From contig CP136064.1 in NCBI GenBank assembly GCA_032622095.1, positions 255,045,863 through 255,109,862 of the forward strand: 64,000 bases of DNA. Direction: 5' to 3'. Numbering within the stretch: the stretch's first letter is position 1; the number at the start of each line of letters is the position of its first letter. The stretch comes from Siphonodentalium dalli (taxonomy: Eukaryota > Mollusca > Scaphopoda > Gadilida > Siphonodentaliidae). The translations under genes and the position numbers were made by a program. Below the pieces are notes generated by a model. It was not told the DNA's origin and searched no databases. It was given only the letters and a program-made list of their open reading frames with translations. Shown here in pieces: positions 11,301 through 26,300 of the stretch.

Positions 11301-14300
11301 AGACGAATAACATTTTGTTTATTGGAATGAATATGGGGCCACATTCAAAGTTTGAGGGCCCAAATCTCCGCCATTTTTTAACGGATTTACAATCTGTTTT
11401 CAGTTTTATGATCAACGTGTATGGTAGATGTTATATATCAAGTTTCATATGATTCGGAGACGAAATAAATTTTGGTACCCCGGACCACTCCTCCCCTGAC
11501 CCACAACACTGAACCGACACTGGCAAAATTTGGCTCATCGCGTGCTCTCTTCAGACCGCACGCATTGGCGTATCAGATGACATCCAAAGTTTGACATATT
11601 CGGAGGAGATGTGATCACAAGCATATGGGGCCATATTTGCATTGTTTGAAGGCCCACAACTCTGTCATTTTTCAATGGATTTTCGAAATTCTTTCAGTTT
11701 CTAGATCGGTTGGCGGTATGGATGTTATATTCCAAGTTTCATCCGATTCGGAGAAGAATAAAAAATTGGTACCCCGGACCACCCCTCCCCTGACCCACAA
11801 CACTGAACCGACACTGGCAAAAGTTGGCCCATCGCGTGCTCTCTTCAGACCGCACGCATTGGCGTATCAGATGACATCCAAAGTTCTACATCTTCGGAGG
11901 AGATGTGCGCACAAGCACATGGGACCAAATTGCAAACTTTGAGGGCCCGTAACTCTTGCATTTCTTCTCGGATTACAAAAATCCTTTCCGGTATGGGTTT
12001 GTTTTCGTTCAGGGAATCTACATACTTAAATAGATGAATGTCTAATAATAAAAAAAATTGCGAAAATTTTGCCCCCACCCCAGTGTAAAAATATATGGCC
12101 AACCCTGTCAAATTTTCTTCTTCGGACTAAGCTGACAACGGTCAACACGACTACAAAAACCAAATACAGTTATCTGGAATGATACGGGAGGACAACAGAG
12201 TACAATAAAATAGAGGTTTGCCAACTATGGGCGGTAACTCTTCAGGGAAAGCGCGGACACAAGTTTTTATGCCCGTGGGCAGTAGTGCATATCGAGATGT
12301 GCATACGGTCTAATTTTCGATGTTCTGCTTCTTATAATTTCCGAGATAATAAAATGACATTTTTTCAAATAAAGGGAGATAACTCATCGATGAAAGCGCG
12401 GACAAAATCGTTATGGGCCATAGGCATAGAACTCATGTACCCCAACCTACTTACCAAGTTTTAGTGTCCTACTTCTTATACTTTTCGAGTAATAGTGATT
12501 ACAAAAGTGTCAAGTATAATAATAATAATAACAATGAAAAATAATCGCAAAAGGGCCATAACTCCGCCAAGAAACATTGAGCGGAAATCCGGATACCATT
12601 ATATCTAGTAAACCTTCGATGCCTACATTCACTAGAGATTTCGCGTTCCTACTGCAATCAGTTTCTGAGTATTTCGAAATAAACGGAAAACGACCTCAGT
12701 AGAAAAACAATATACTTCCTTGGTTACACCATGGAAGTATAATAATAGGGCAAATCATGAGCTCAATAAATCGCATTTAAGGGACGGAAAATATAAAGTA
12801 GGATGATTATATCTTTCCCTTAACATGTGTGGGTTGATCTCAAGTGTTTGGAAGTGACCCCACCCCTGCCTCGAAATTGGGTGACGAGATTGGGAAATAG
12901 TCAAACCCGACCCAAAATGCGATTTTTGAGAGCCCGTAACTCCGTTATTTTCCAATTGATTTGAAATTGTTTCGAGTATTGTGATCAGCTAGTTACATTG
13001 ATTATTTGTTATAAATTTTGTCTGATTCAGAGACGAATAACATTTTGTTTATTGGAATGAATATGGGCCCACATTCAAAGTTTGAGGGCCCAAATCTCCG
13101 CCATTTTTTAACGGATTTACAATCTGTTTTCAGTTTTATGATCAACGTGTATGGTAGATGTTATATATCAAGTTTCATATGATTCGGAGACGAAATAAAT
13201 TTTGGTACCCCGGACCACTCCTCCCCTGACCCACAACACTGAACCGACACTGGCAAAATTTGGCTCATCGCGTGCTCTCTTCAGACCGCACGCATTGGCG
13301 TATCAGATGACATCCAAAGTTTGACATATTCGGAGGAGATGTGATCACAAGCATATGGGGCCATATTTGCATTGTTTGAAGGCCCACAACTCTGTCATTT
13401 TTCAATGGATTTTCGAAATTCTTTCAGTTTCTAGATCGGTTGGCGGTATGGATGTTATATTCCAAGTTTCATCCGATTCGGAGAAGAATACAAAATTGGT
13501 ACCCCGGACCACCCCTCCCCTGACCCACAACACTGAACCGACACTGGCAAAAGTTGGCCCATCGCGTGCTCTCTTCAGACCGCACGCATTGGCGTATCAG
13601 ATGACATCCAAAGTTCTACATCTTCGGAGGAGATGTGCGCACAAGCACATGGGACCAAATTGCAAACTTTGAGGGCCCGTAACTCTTGCATTTCTTCTCG
13701 GATTACAAAAATCCTTTCCGGTATGGGTTTGTTTTCGTTCAGGGAATCTACATACTTAAATAGATGAATGTCTAATAATAATAAAAAATTGCGAAAATTT
13801 TGCCCCCACCCCAGTGTAAAAATATATGGCCAACCCTGTCAAATTTTCTTCTTCGGACTAAGCTGACAACGGTCAACACGACTACAAAAACCAAATACAG
13901 TTATCTGGAATGATACGGGAGGACAACAGAGTACAATAAAATAGAGGTTTGCCAACTATGGGCGGTAACTCTTCAGGGAAAGCGCGGACACAAGTTTTTA
14001 TGCCCGTGGGCAGTAGTGCATATCGAGATGTGCATACGGTCTAATTTTCGATGTTCTGCTTCTTATAATTTCCGAGATAATAAAATGACATTTTTTCAAA
14101 TAAAGGGAGATAACTCATCGATGAAAGCGCGGACAAAATCGTTATGGGCCATAGGCATAGAACTCATGTACCCCAACCTACTTACCAAGTTTTAGTGTCC
14201 TACTTCTTATACTTTTCGAGTAATAGTGATTACAAAAGTGTCAAGTATAATAATAATAATAACAATGAAAAATAATCGCAAAAGGGCCATAACTCCGCCA

Positions 14301-17300
14301 AGAAACATTGAGCGGAAATCCGGATACCATTATATCTAGTAAACCTTCGATGCCTACATTCACTAGAGATTTCGCGTTCCTACTGCAGTCAGTTTCTGAG
14401 TATTTCGAAATAAACGGAAAACGACCTCAGTAGAAAAACAATATACTTCCTTGGTTACACCATGGAAGTATAATAATAGGGCAAATCATGAGCTCAATAA
14501 ATCGCATTTAAGGGACGGAAAATATAAAGTAGGATGATTATATCTTTCCCTTAACATGTGTGGGTTGATCTCAAGTGTTTGGAAGTGACCCCACCCCTGC
14601 CTCGAAATTGGGTGACGAGATTGGGAAATAGTCAAACCCGACCCAAAATGCGATTTTTGAGAGCCCGTAACTCCGTTATTTTCCAATTGATTTGAAATTG
14701 TTTTGAGTATTGTGATCAGCTAGTTACATTGATTATTTGTTATAAATTTTGTCTGATTCAGAGACGAATAACATTTTGTTTATTGGAATGAATATGGGCC
14801 CACATTCAAAGTTTGAGGGCCCAAATCTCCGCCATTTTTTAACGGATTTACAATCTGTTTTCAGTTTTATGATCAACGTGTATGGTAGATGTTATATATC
14901 AAGTTTCATATGATTCGGAGACGAAATAAATTTTGGTACCCCGGACCACTCCTCCCCTGACCCACAACACTGAACCGACACTGGCAAAATTTGGCTCATC
15001 GCGTGCTCTCTTCAGACCGCACGCATTGGCGTATCAGATGACATCCAAAGTTTGACATATTCGGAGGAGATGTGATCACAAGCATATGGGGCCATATTTG
15101 CATTGTTTGAAGGCCCACAACTCTGTCATTTTTCAATGGATTTTCGAAATTCTTTCAGTTTCTAGATCGGTTGGCGGTATGGATGTTATATTCCAAGTTT
15201 CATCCGATTCGGAGAAGAATAAAAAATTGGTACCCCGGACCACCCCTCCCCTGACCCACAACACTGAACCGACACTGGCAAAAGTTGGCCCATCGCGTGC
15301 TCTCTTCAGACCGCACGCATTGGCGTATCAGATGACATCCAAAGTTCTACATCTTCGGAGGAGATGTGCGCACAAGCACATGGGACCAAATTGCAAACTT
15401 TGAGGGCCCGTAACTCTTGCATTTCTTCTCGGATTACAAAAATCCTTTCCGGTATGGGTTTGTTTTCGTTCAGGGAATCTACATACTTAAATAGATGAAT
15501 GTCTAATAATAATAAAAAATTGCGAAAATTTTGCCCCCACCCCAGTGTAAAAATATATGGCCAACCCTGTCAAATTTTCTTCTTCGGACTAAGCTGACAA
15601 CGGTCAACACGACTACAAAAACCAAATACAGTTATCTGGAATGATACGGGAGGACAACAGAGTACAATAAAATAGAGGTTTGCCAACTATGGGCGGTAAC
15701 TCTTCAGGGAAAGCGCGGACACAAGTTTTTATGCCCGTGGGCAGTAGTGCATATCGAGATGTGCATACGGTCTAATTTTCGATGTTCTGCTTCTTATAAT
15801 TTCCGAGATAATAAAATGACATTTTTTCAAATAAAGGGAGATAACTCATCGATGAAAGCGCAGACAAAATCGTTATGGGCCATAGGCATAGAACTCATGT
15901 ACCCCAACCTACTTACCAAGTTTTAGTGTCCTACTTCTTATACTTTTCGAGTAATAGTGATTACAAAAGTGTCAAGTATAATAATAATAATAACAATGAA
16001 AAATAATCGCAAAAGGGCCATAACTCCGCCAAGAAACATTGAGCGGAAATCCGGATACCATTATATCTAGTAAACCTTCGATGCCTACATTCACTAGAGA
16101 TTTCGCGTTCCTACTGCAATCAGTTTCTGAGTATTTCGAAATAAACGGAAAACGACCTCAGTAGAAAAACAATATACTTCCTTGGTTACACCATGGAAGT
16201 ATAATAATAGGGCAAATCATGAGCTCAATAAATCGCATTTAAGGGACGGAAAATATAAAGTAGGATGATTATATCTTTCCCTTAACATGTGTGGGTTGAT
16301 CTCAAGTGTTTGGAAGTGACCCCACCCCTGCCTCGAAATTGGGTGACGAGATTGGGAAATAGTCAAACCCGACCCAAAATGCGATTTTTGAGAGCCCGTA
16401 ACTCCGTTATTTTCCAATTGATTTGAAATTGTTTTGAGTATTGTGATCAGCTAGTTACATTGATTATTTGTTATAAATTTTGTCTGATTCAGAGACGAAT
16501 AACATTTTGTTTATTGGAATGAATATGGGCCCACATTCAAAGTTTGAGGGCCCAAATCTCCGCCATTTTTTAACGGATTTACAATCTGTTTTCAGTTTTA
16601 TGATCAACGTGTATGGTAGATGTTATATATCAAGTTTCATATGATTCGGAGACGAAATAAATTTTGGTACCCCGGACCACTCCTCCCCTGACCCACAACA
16701 CTGAACCGACACTGGCAAAATTTGGCTCATCGCGTGCTCTCTTCAGACCGCACGCATTGGCGTATCAGATGACATCCAAAGTTTGACATATTCGGAGGAG
16801 ATGTGATCACAAGCATATGGGGCCATATTTGCATTGTTTGAAGGCCCACAACTCTGTCATTTTTCAATGGATTTTCGAAATTCTTTCAGTTTCTAGATCG
16901 GTTGGCGGTATGGATGTTATATTCCAAGTTTCATCCGATTCGGAGAAGAATAAAAAATTGGTACCCCGGACCACCCCTCCCCTGACCCACAACACTGAAC
17001 CGACACTGGCAAAAGTTGGCCCATCGCGTGCTCTCTTCAGACCGCACGCATTGGCGTATCAGATGACATCCAAAGTTCTACATCTTCGGAGGAGATGTGC
17101 GCACAAGCACATGGGACCAAATTGCAAACTTTGAGGGCCCGTAACTCTTGCATTTCTTCTCGGATTACAAAAATCCTTTCCGGTATGGGTTTTTTTTCGT
17201 TCAGGGAATCTACATACTTAAATAGATGAATGTCTAATAATAAAAAAAATTGCGAAAATTTTGCCCCCACCCCAGTGTAAAAATATATGGCCAACCCTGT

Positions 17301-20300
17301 CAAATTTTCTTCTTCGGACTAAGCTGACAACGGTCAACACGACTACAAAAACCAAATACAGTTATCTGGAATGATACGGGAGGACAACAGAGTACAATAA
17401 AATAGAGGTTTGCCAACTATGGGCGGTAACTCTTCAGGGAAAGCGCGGACACAAGTTTTTATGCCCGTGGGCAGTAGTGCATATCGAGATGTGCATACGG
17501 TCTAATTTTCGATGTTCTGCTTCTTATAATTTCCGAGATAATAAAATGACATTTTTTCAAATAAAGGGAGATAACTCATCGATGAAAGCGCGGACAAAAT
17601 CGTTATGGGCCATAGGCATAGAACTCATGTACCCCAACCTACTTACCAAGTTTTAGTGTCCTACTTCTTATACTTTTCGAGTAATAGTGATTACAAAAGT
17701 GTCAAGTATAATAATAATAATAACAATGAAAAATAATCGCAAAAGGGCCATAACTCCGCCAAGAAACATTGAGCGGAAATCCGGATACCATTATATCTAG
17801 TAAACCTTCGATGCCTACATTCACTAGAGATTTCGCGTTCCTACTGCAATCAGTTTCTGAGTATTTCGAAATAAACGGAAAACGACCTCAGTAGAAAAAC
17901 AATATACTTCCTTGGTTACACCATGGAAGTATAATAATAGGGCAAATCATGAGCTCAATAAATCGCATTTAAGGGACGGAAAATATAAAGTAGGATGATT
18001 ATATCTTTCCCTTAACATGTGTGGGTTGATCTCAAGTGTTTGGAAGTGACCCCACCCCTGCCTCGAAATTGGGTGACGAGATTGGGAAATAGTCAAACCC
18101 GACCCAAAATGCGATTTTTGAGAGCCCGTAACTCCGTTATTTTCCAATTGATTTGAAATTGTTTTGAGTATTGTGATCAGCTAGTTACATTGATTATTTG
18201 TTATAAATTTTGTCTGATTCAGAGACGAATAACATTTTGTTTATTGGAATGAATATGGGCCCACATTCAAAGTTTGAGGGCCCAAATCTCCGCCATTTTT
18301 TAACGGATTTACAATCTGTTTTCAGTTTTATGATCAACGTGTATGGTAGATGTTATATATCAAGTTTCATATGATTCGGAGACGAAATAAATTTTGGTAC
18401 CCCGGACCACTCCTCCCCTGACCCACAACACTGAACCGACACTGGCAAAATTTGGCTCATCGCGTGCTCTCTTCAGACCGCACGCATTGGCGTATCAGAT
18501 GACATCCAAAGTTTGACATATTCGGAGGAGATGTGATCACAAGCATATGGGGCCATATTTGCATTGTTTGAAGGCCCACAACTCTGTCATTTTTCAATGG
18601 ATTTTCGAAATTCTTTCAGTTTCTAGATCGGTTGGCGGTATGGATGTTATATTCCAAGTTTCATCCGATTCGGAGAAGAATAAAAAATTGGTACCCCGGA
18701 CCACCCCTCCCCTGACCCACAACACTGAACCGACACTGGCAAAAGTTGGCCCATCGCGTGCTCTCTTCAGACCGCACGCATTGGCGTATCAGATGACATC
18801 CAAAGTTCTACATCTTCGGAGGAGATGTGCGCACAAGCACATGGGACCAAATTGCAAACTTTGAGGGCCCGTAACTCTTGCATTTCTTCTCGGATTACAA
18901 AAATCCTTTCCGGTATGGGTTTGTTTTCGTTCAGGGAATCTACATACTTAAATAGATGAATGTCTAATAATAAAAAAAATTGCGAAAATTTTGCCCCCAC
19001 CCCAGTGTAAAAATATATGGCCAACCCTGTCAAATTTTCTTCTTCGGACTAAGCTGACAACGGTCAACACGACTACAAAAACCAAATACAGTTATCTGGA
19101 ATGATACGGGAGGACAACAGAGTACAATAAAATAGAGGTTTGCCAACTATGGGCGGTAACTCTTCAGGGAAAGCGCGGACACAAGTTTTTATGCCCGTGG
19201 GCAGTAGTGCATATCGAGATGTGCATACGGTCTAATTTTCGATGTTCTGCTTCTTATAATTTCCGAGATAATAAAATGACATTTTTTCAAATAAAGGGAG
19301 ATAACTCATCGATGAAAGCGCGGACAAAATCGTTATGGGCCATAGGCATAGAACTCATGTACCCCAACCTACTTACCAAGTTTTAGTGTCCTACTTCTTA
19401 TACTTTTCGAGTAATAGTGATTACAAAAGTGTCAAGTATAATAATAATAATAACAATGAAAAATAATCGCAAAAGGGCCATAACTCCGCCAAGAAACATT
19501 GAGCGGAAATCCGGATACCATTATATCTAGTAAACCTTCGATGCCTACATTCACTAGAGATTTCGCGTTCCTACTGCAATCAGTTTCTGAGTATTTCGAA
19601 ATAAACGGAAAACGACCTCAGTAGAAAAACAATATACTTCCTTGGTTACACCATGGAAGTATAATAATAGGGCAAATCATGAGCTCAATAAATCGCATTT
19701 AAGGGACGGAAAATATAAAGTAGGATGATTATATCTTTCCCTTAACATGTGTGGGTTGATCTCAAGTGTTTGGAAGTGACCCCACCCCTGCCTCGAAATT
19801 GGGTGACGAGATTGGGAAATAGTCAAACCCGACCCAAAATGCGATTTTTGAGAGCCCGTAACTCCGTTATTTTCCAATTGATTTGAAATTGTTTTGAGTA
19901 TTGTGATCAGCTAGTTACATTGATTATTTGTTATAAATTTTGTCTGATTCAGAGACGAATAACATTTTGTTTATTGGAATGAATATGGGCCCACATTCAA
20001 AGTTTGAGGGCCCAAATCTCCGCCATTTTTTAACGGATTTACAATCTGTTTTCAGTTTTATGATCAACGTGTATGGTAGATGTTATATATCAAGTTTCAT
20101 ATGATTCGGAGACGAAATAAATTTTGGTACCCCGGACCACTCCTCCCCTGACCCACAACACTGAACCGACACTGGCAAAATTTGGCTCATCGCGTGCTCT
20201 CTTCAGACCGCACGCATTGGCGTATCAGATGACATCCAAAGTTTGACATATTCGGAGGAGATGTGATCACAAGCATATGGGGCCATATTTGCATTGTTTG

Positions 20301-23092
20301 AAGGCCCACAACTCTGTCATTTTTCAATGGATTTTCGAAATTCTTTCAGTTTCTAGATCGGTTGGCGGTATGGATGTTATATTCCAAGTTTCATCCGATT
20401 CGGAGAAGAATAAAAAATTGGTACCCCGGACCACCCCTCCCCTGACCCACAACACTGAACCGACACTGGCAAAAGTTGGCCCATCGCGTGCTCTCTTCAG
20501 ACCGCACGCATTGGCGTATCAGATGACATCCAAAGTTCTACATCTTCGGAGGAGATGTGCGCACAAGCACATGGGACCAAATTGCAAACTTTGAGGGCCC
20601 GTAACTCTTGCATTTCTTCTCGGATTACAAAAATCCTTTCCGGTATGGGTTTTTTTTCGTTCAGGGAATCTACATACTTAAATAGATGAATGTCTAATAA
20701 TAAAAAAAATTGCGAAAATTTTGCCCCCACCCCAGTGTAAAAATATATGGCCAACCCTGTCAAATTTTCTTCTTCGGACTAAGCTGACAACGGTCAACAC
20801 GACTACAAAAACCAAATACAGTTATCTGGAATGATACGGGAGGACAACAGAGTACAATAAAATAGAGGTTTGCCAACTATGGGCGGTAACTCTTCAGGGA
20901 AAGCGCGGACACAAGTTTTTATGCCCGTGGGCAGTAGTGCATATCGAGATGTGCATACGGTCTAATTTTCGATGTTCTGCTTCTTATAATTTCCGAGATA
21001 ATAAAATGACATTTTTTCAAATAAAGGGAGATAACTCATCGATGAAAGCGCGGACAAAATCGTTATGGGCCATAAGCATAGAACTCATGTACCCCAACCT
21101 ACTTACCAAGTTTTAGTGTCCTACTTCTTATACTTTTCGAGTAATAGTGATTACAAAAGTGTCAAGTATAATAATAATAATAACAATGAAAAATAATCGC
21201 AAAAGGGCCATAACTCCGCCAAGAAACATTGAGCGGAAATCCGGATACCATTATATCTAGTAAACCTTCGATGCCTACATTCACTAGAGATTTCGCGTTC
21301 CTACTGCAATCAGTTTCTGAGTATTTCGAAATAAACGGAAAACGACCTCAGTAGAAAAACAATATACTTCCTTGGTTACACCATGGAAGTATAATAATAG
21401 GGCAAATCATGAGCTCAATAAATCGCATTTAAGGGACGGAAAATATAAAGTAGGATGATTATATCTTTCCCTTAACATGTGTGGGTTGATCTCAAGTGTT
21501 TGGAAGTGACCCCACCCCTGCCTCGAAATTGGGTGACGAGATTGGGAAATAGTCAAACCCGACCCAAAATGCGATTTTTGAGAGCCCGTAACTCCGTTAT
21601 TTTCCAATTGATTTGAAATTGTTTTGAGTATTGTGATCAGCTAGTTACATTGATTATTTGTTATAAATTTTGTCTGATTCAGAGACGAATAACATTTTGT
21701 TTATTGGAATGAATATGGGCCCACATTCAAAGTTTGAGGGCCCAAATCTCCGCCATTTTTTAACGGATTTACAATCTGTTTTCAGTTTTATGATCAACGT
21801 GTATGGTAGATGTTATATATCAAGTTTCATATGATTCGGAGACGAAATAAATTTTGGTACCCCGGACCACTCCTCCCCTGACCCACAACACTGAACCGAC
21901 ACTGGCAAAATTTGGCTCATCGCGTGCTCTCTTCAGACCGCACGCATTGGCGTATCAGATGACATCCAAAGTTTGACATATTCGGAGGAGATGTGATCAC
22001 AAGCATATGGGCCATATTTGCATTGTTTGAAGGCCCACAACTCTGTCATTTTTCAATGGATTTTCGAAATTCTTTCAGTTTCTAGATCGGTTGGCGGTAT
22101 GGATGTTATATTCCAAGTTTCATCCGATTCGGAGAAGAATAAAAAATTGGTACCCCGGACCACCCCTCCCCTGACCCACAACACTGAACCGACACTGGCA
22201 AAAGTTGGCCCATCGCGTGCTCTCTTCAGACCGCACGCATTGGCGTATCAGATGACATCCAAAGTTCTACATCTTCGGAGGAGATGTGCGCACAAGCACA
22301 TGGGACCAAATTGCAAACTTTGAGGGCCCGTAACTCTTGCATTTCTTCTCGGATTACAAAAATCCTTTCCGGTATGGGTTTGTTTTCGTTCAGGGAATCT
22401 ACATACTTAAATAGATGAATGTCTAATAATAAAAAAAATTGCGAAAATTTTGCCCCCACCCCAGTGTAAAAATATATGGCCAACTCTGTCAAATTTTCTT
22501 CTTCGGACTAAGCTGACAACGGTCAACACGACTACAAAAACCAAATACAGTTATCTGGAATGATACGGGAGGACAACAGAGTACAATAAAATAGAGGTTT
22601 GCCAACTATGGGCGGTAACTCTTCAGGGAAAGCGCGGACACAAGTTTTTATGCCCGTGGGCAGTAGTGCATATCGAGATGTGCATACGGTCTAATTTTCG
22701 ATGTTCTGCTTCTTATAATTTCCGAGATAATAAAATGACATTTTTTCAAATAAAGGGAGATAACTCATCGATGAAAGCGCGGACAAAATCGTTATGGGCC
22801 ATAAGCATAGAACTCATGTACCCCAACCTACTTACCAAGTTTTAGTGTCCTACTTCTTATACTTTTCGAGTAATAGTGATTACAAAAGTGTCAAGTATAA
22901 TAATAATAATAACAATGAAAAATAATCGCAAAAGGGCCATAACTCCGCCAAGAAACATTGAGCGGAAATCCGGATACCATTATATCTAGTAAACCTTCGA
23001 TGCCTACATTCACTAGAGATTTCGCGTTCCTACTGCAATCAGTTTCTGAGTATTTCGAAATAAACGGAAAACGACCTCAGTAGAAAAACAAT

Positions 23093-23332
23093 ATACTTCC
23101 TTGGTTACACCATGGAAGTATAATAATGAAAAATAATCGAAAAAGGGCCATAACTCTGTCAAAATATATTGGACCAACATCCGGATAGCATTATTTTTAG
23201 TAGACCTTAGATGCCTACATTCGCTAGAGATTTCGCGGTCCTCCTCCCATTAGTTTCTGAGTATTTCCAATTAAACAGAAAACGGCCGCAGTAGAAAAAC
23301 AATATACTTCCTTGGTTACACCATGGAAGTAT
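23093..23332. repeat. Junction A to B: two palindromes separated only by a family B tail
   Basis: The A palindrome (23093-23121) is followed by AATAATG and then directly by the B tail (AAAAATAATCGAAAAAGGG and onward) and the B palindrome at 23304-23332. No body lies between them. The upstream tail and palindrome are A-type by their variants (CGCAAAAGGG, CTCCGCC), whereas the downstream tail is B-type (CGAAAAAGGG, CTCTGTC). The breakpoint lies within the shared string AGTATAATAAT. Confidence 0.93.
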
Positions 23333-26300
23333 AATAATAGGGCAAATCATGAGCTCAATAAATCGCAGTTAAGGGACGGAAAATATGAATTAGGATGATT
23401 ATATCTTTCCCTTAACATGTGTGGGTTGATCTCAAGTGTTTGGGAGTGACCCCACCCCTGCCTCGAAATTGGGTGACGGGATTGGGAAATAGTCAAACCC
23501 GGCCCAAAATGCGAATTTTGAGAGCCCGTAACTCCGTTATTTTCCAATGGATTTAAAAATTGTTTTGAGTATTGTGATCAGCTACTTACATTGATTATTT
23601 GTTATAAATTTTGTCTGATTCAGAGACGAATAACATTTTGTTTATTGGAAAGAATACGGGCCCACATTCAAAGTTTGAGGGCCCAAATCTCCGCCATTTT
23701 TTAACGGATTTACAATCTGTTTTCAGTTTTATTATCAACGTGTATGGTATATGTTATATATCAAGTTTCATATGATTCGGAGACGAAATAAATTTTGGTA
23801 CCCCGGACCACCCCTCCCCTGACCCACAACACTGAACCGACACTGGCAAAATTTGGCTCATCGCGTGCTCTCTTCAGACCGCACGCATTGGCGTATCAGT
23901 TGACATCCAAAGTTTGACATCTTCGGAGGAGATGTGATCACAAGCATATGGGGCCAAATTTGCATTGTTTGAAGGCCCACAACTCTGACATTTTTCAATG
24001 GATTTTCGAAATTCTTTCAGTTTCTAGATCGGTTGGCGGTATGGATGTTATATTCCAAGTTTCATCCGATTCGGAGAAGAATACAAAATTGGTACCCCGG
24101 ACCACCCCTCCCCTGACCCACAACACTGAACCGACACTGGCAAAATTTGGCCCATCGCGTGCTCTCTTCAGACCGCACGCACTGGGATATCAGACGACAT
24201 CCAAAGTTCGACATCTTCGGAGGAGATAGGGTCACAAGCACATGGGACCAAATTGCAAACTTTGAGGGCCCGTAACTCTTGCATTTCTTCTCGGATTACA
24301 AAAATCCTTTCCGGTATGGGTTTGTTTTCGTTCAGGGAATCTACATACTTAAATAGATGAATGTCAATAATAAAAAAAAATTGCGAAAATATTGCCCCCA
24401 CCCCAGTGTAAAAATATATGTCCAACCCTGTCAAATTTTCTTCCTCGGACTAAGCTGACAACGGTCAACACGACTACAAAAACCAAATACAGTTATCTGG
24501 AATGATACGGGAGGACAACAGAGTACAATAAAATAGAGGTTTGCCAACTATGGGCGGTAACTCTTCAGGGAAAGGGCGGACCCAAGTTTTTATGCCCGTG
24601 GGCAGTAGTGCATATCGAGATGTGCATACGGTCTAATTTTCGATGCTCTGCTTCTTATAATTTCCGAGATAATAAAATGACATTTTTTCAAATAAAGGGA
24701 GATAACTCCTCGGGGAAAACGCGGACAATATTCGTTATGCGACGATGGCATACAACTCTTTGATCCCAAGATACGTACCAAGTTTTAGTGTGCTACTCCT
24801 GGTACTTTTCGAGTAATAAGGGTTGCAAAAGTGTCCAGTATAATAATAATAATAATAATGAAAAATAATCGAAAAAGGGCCATAACTCTGTCAAAATATA
24901 TTGGACCAACATCCGGATAGCATTATTTTTAGTAGACCTTAGATGCCTACATTCGCTAGAGATTTCGCGGTCCTCCTCCCATTAGTTTCTGAGTATTTCC
25001 AATTAAACAGAAAACGGCCGCAGTAGAAAAACAATATACTTCCTTGGTTACACCATGGAAGTATAATAATAGGGCAAATCATGAGCTCAATAAATCGCAG
25101 TTAAGGGACGGAAAATATGAATTAGGATGATTATATCTTTCCCTTAACATGTGTGGGTTGATCTCAAGTGTTTGGGAGTGACCCCACCCCTGCCTCGAAA
25201 TTGGGTGACGGGATTGGGAAATAGTCAAACCCGGCCCAAAATGCGAATTTTGAGAGCCCGTAACTCCGTTATTTTCCAATGGATTTAAAAATTGTTTTGA
25301 GTATTGTGATCAGCTACTTACATTGATTATTTGTTATAAATTTTGTCTGATTCAGAGACGAATAACATTTTGTTTATTGGAAAGAATACGGGCCCACATT
25401 CAAAGTTTGAGGGCCCAAATCTCCGCCATTTTTTAACGGATTTACAATCTGTTTTCAGTTTTATTATCAACGTGTATGGTATATGTTATATATCAAGTTT
25501 CATATGATTCGGAGACGAAATAAATTTTGGTACCCCGGACCACCCCTCCCCTGACCCACAACACTGAACCGACACTGGCAAAATTTGGCTCATCGCGTGC
25601 TCTCTTCAGACCGCACGCATTGGCGTATCAGTTGACATCCAAAGTTTGACATCTTCGGAGGAGATGTGATCACAAGCATATGGGGCCAAATTTGCATTGT
25701 TTGAAGGCCCACAACTCTGACATTTTTCAATGGATTTTCGAAATTCTTTCAGTTTCTAGATCGGTTGGCGGTATGGATGTTATATTCCAAGTTTCATCCG
25801 ATTCGGAGAAGAATACAAAATTGGTACCCCGGACCACCCCTCCCCTGACCCACAACACTGAACCGACACTGGCAAAATTTGGCCCATCGCGTGCTCTCTT
25901 CAGACCGCACGCACTGGGATATCAGACGACATCCAAAGTTCGACATCTTCGGAGGAGATAGGGTCACAAGCACATGGGACCAAATTGCAAACTTTGAGGG
26001 CCCGTAACTCTTGCATTTCTTCTCGGATTACAAAAATCCTTTCCGGTATGGGTTTGTTTTCGTTCAGGGAATCTACATACTTAAATAGATGAATGTCAAT
26101 AATAAAAAAAAATTGCGAAAATATTGCCCCCACCCCAGTGTAAAAATATATGTCCAACCCTGTCAAATTTTCTTCCTCGGACTAAGCTGACAACGGTCAA
26201 CACGACTACAAAAACCAAATACAGTTATCTGGAATGATACGGGAGGACAACAGAGTACAATAAAATAGAGGTTTGCCAACTATGGGCGGTAACTCTTCAG

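Larger units (their letters stand above)
1..23127. repeat. Tandem array A, about 1730-bp units, 13 full copies plus partial ends
   Basis: Palindrome-to-palindrome spacing is 1730 or 1731 bp, and 1729 bp for the last interval. Palindromes start at 602, 2332, 4062, 5792, 7522, 9252, 10982, 12712, 14443, 16174, 17904, 19634, 21364 and 23093. By eye the copies differ at only a few positions each. Examples are a T/C at 3593, the CGCTTT/CGCATT difference near 2911, an A-run/AATAAT variant at 13781 and 15512, and a 1-bp deletion near 22009. Low divergence implies recent amplification or strong homogenisation. The array is cut by the left window edge and ends when a palindrome (23093-23121) runs into family B sequence. 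No coding function is evident. Confidence 0.97.
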
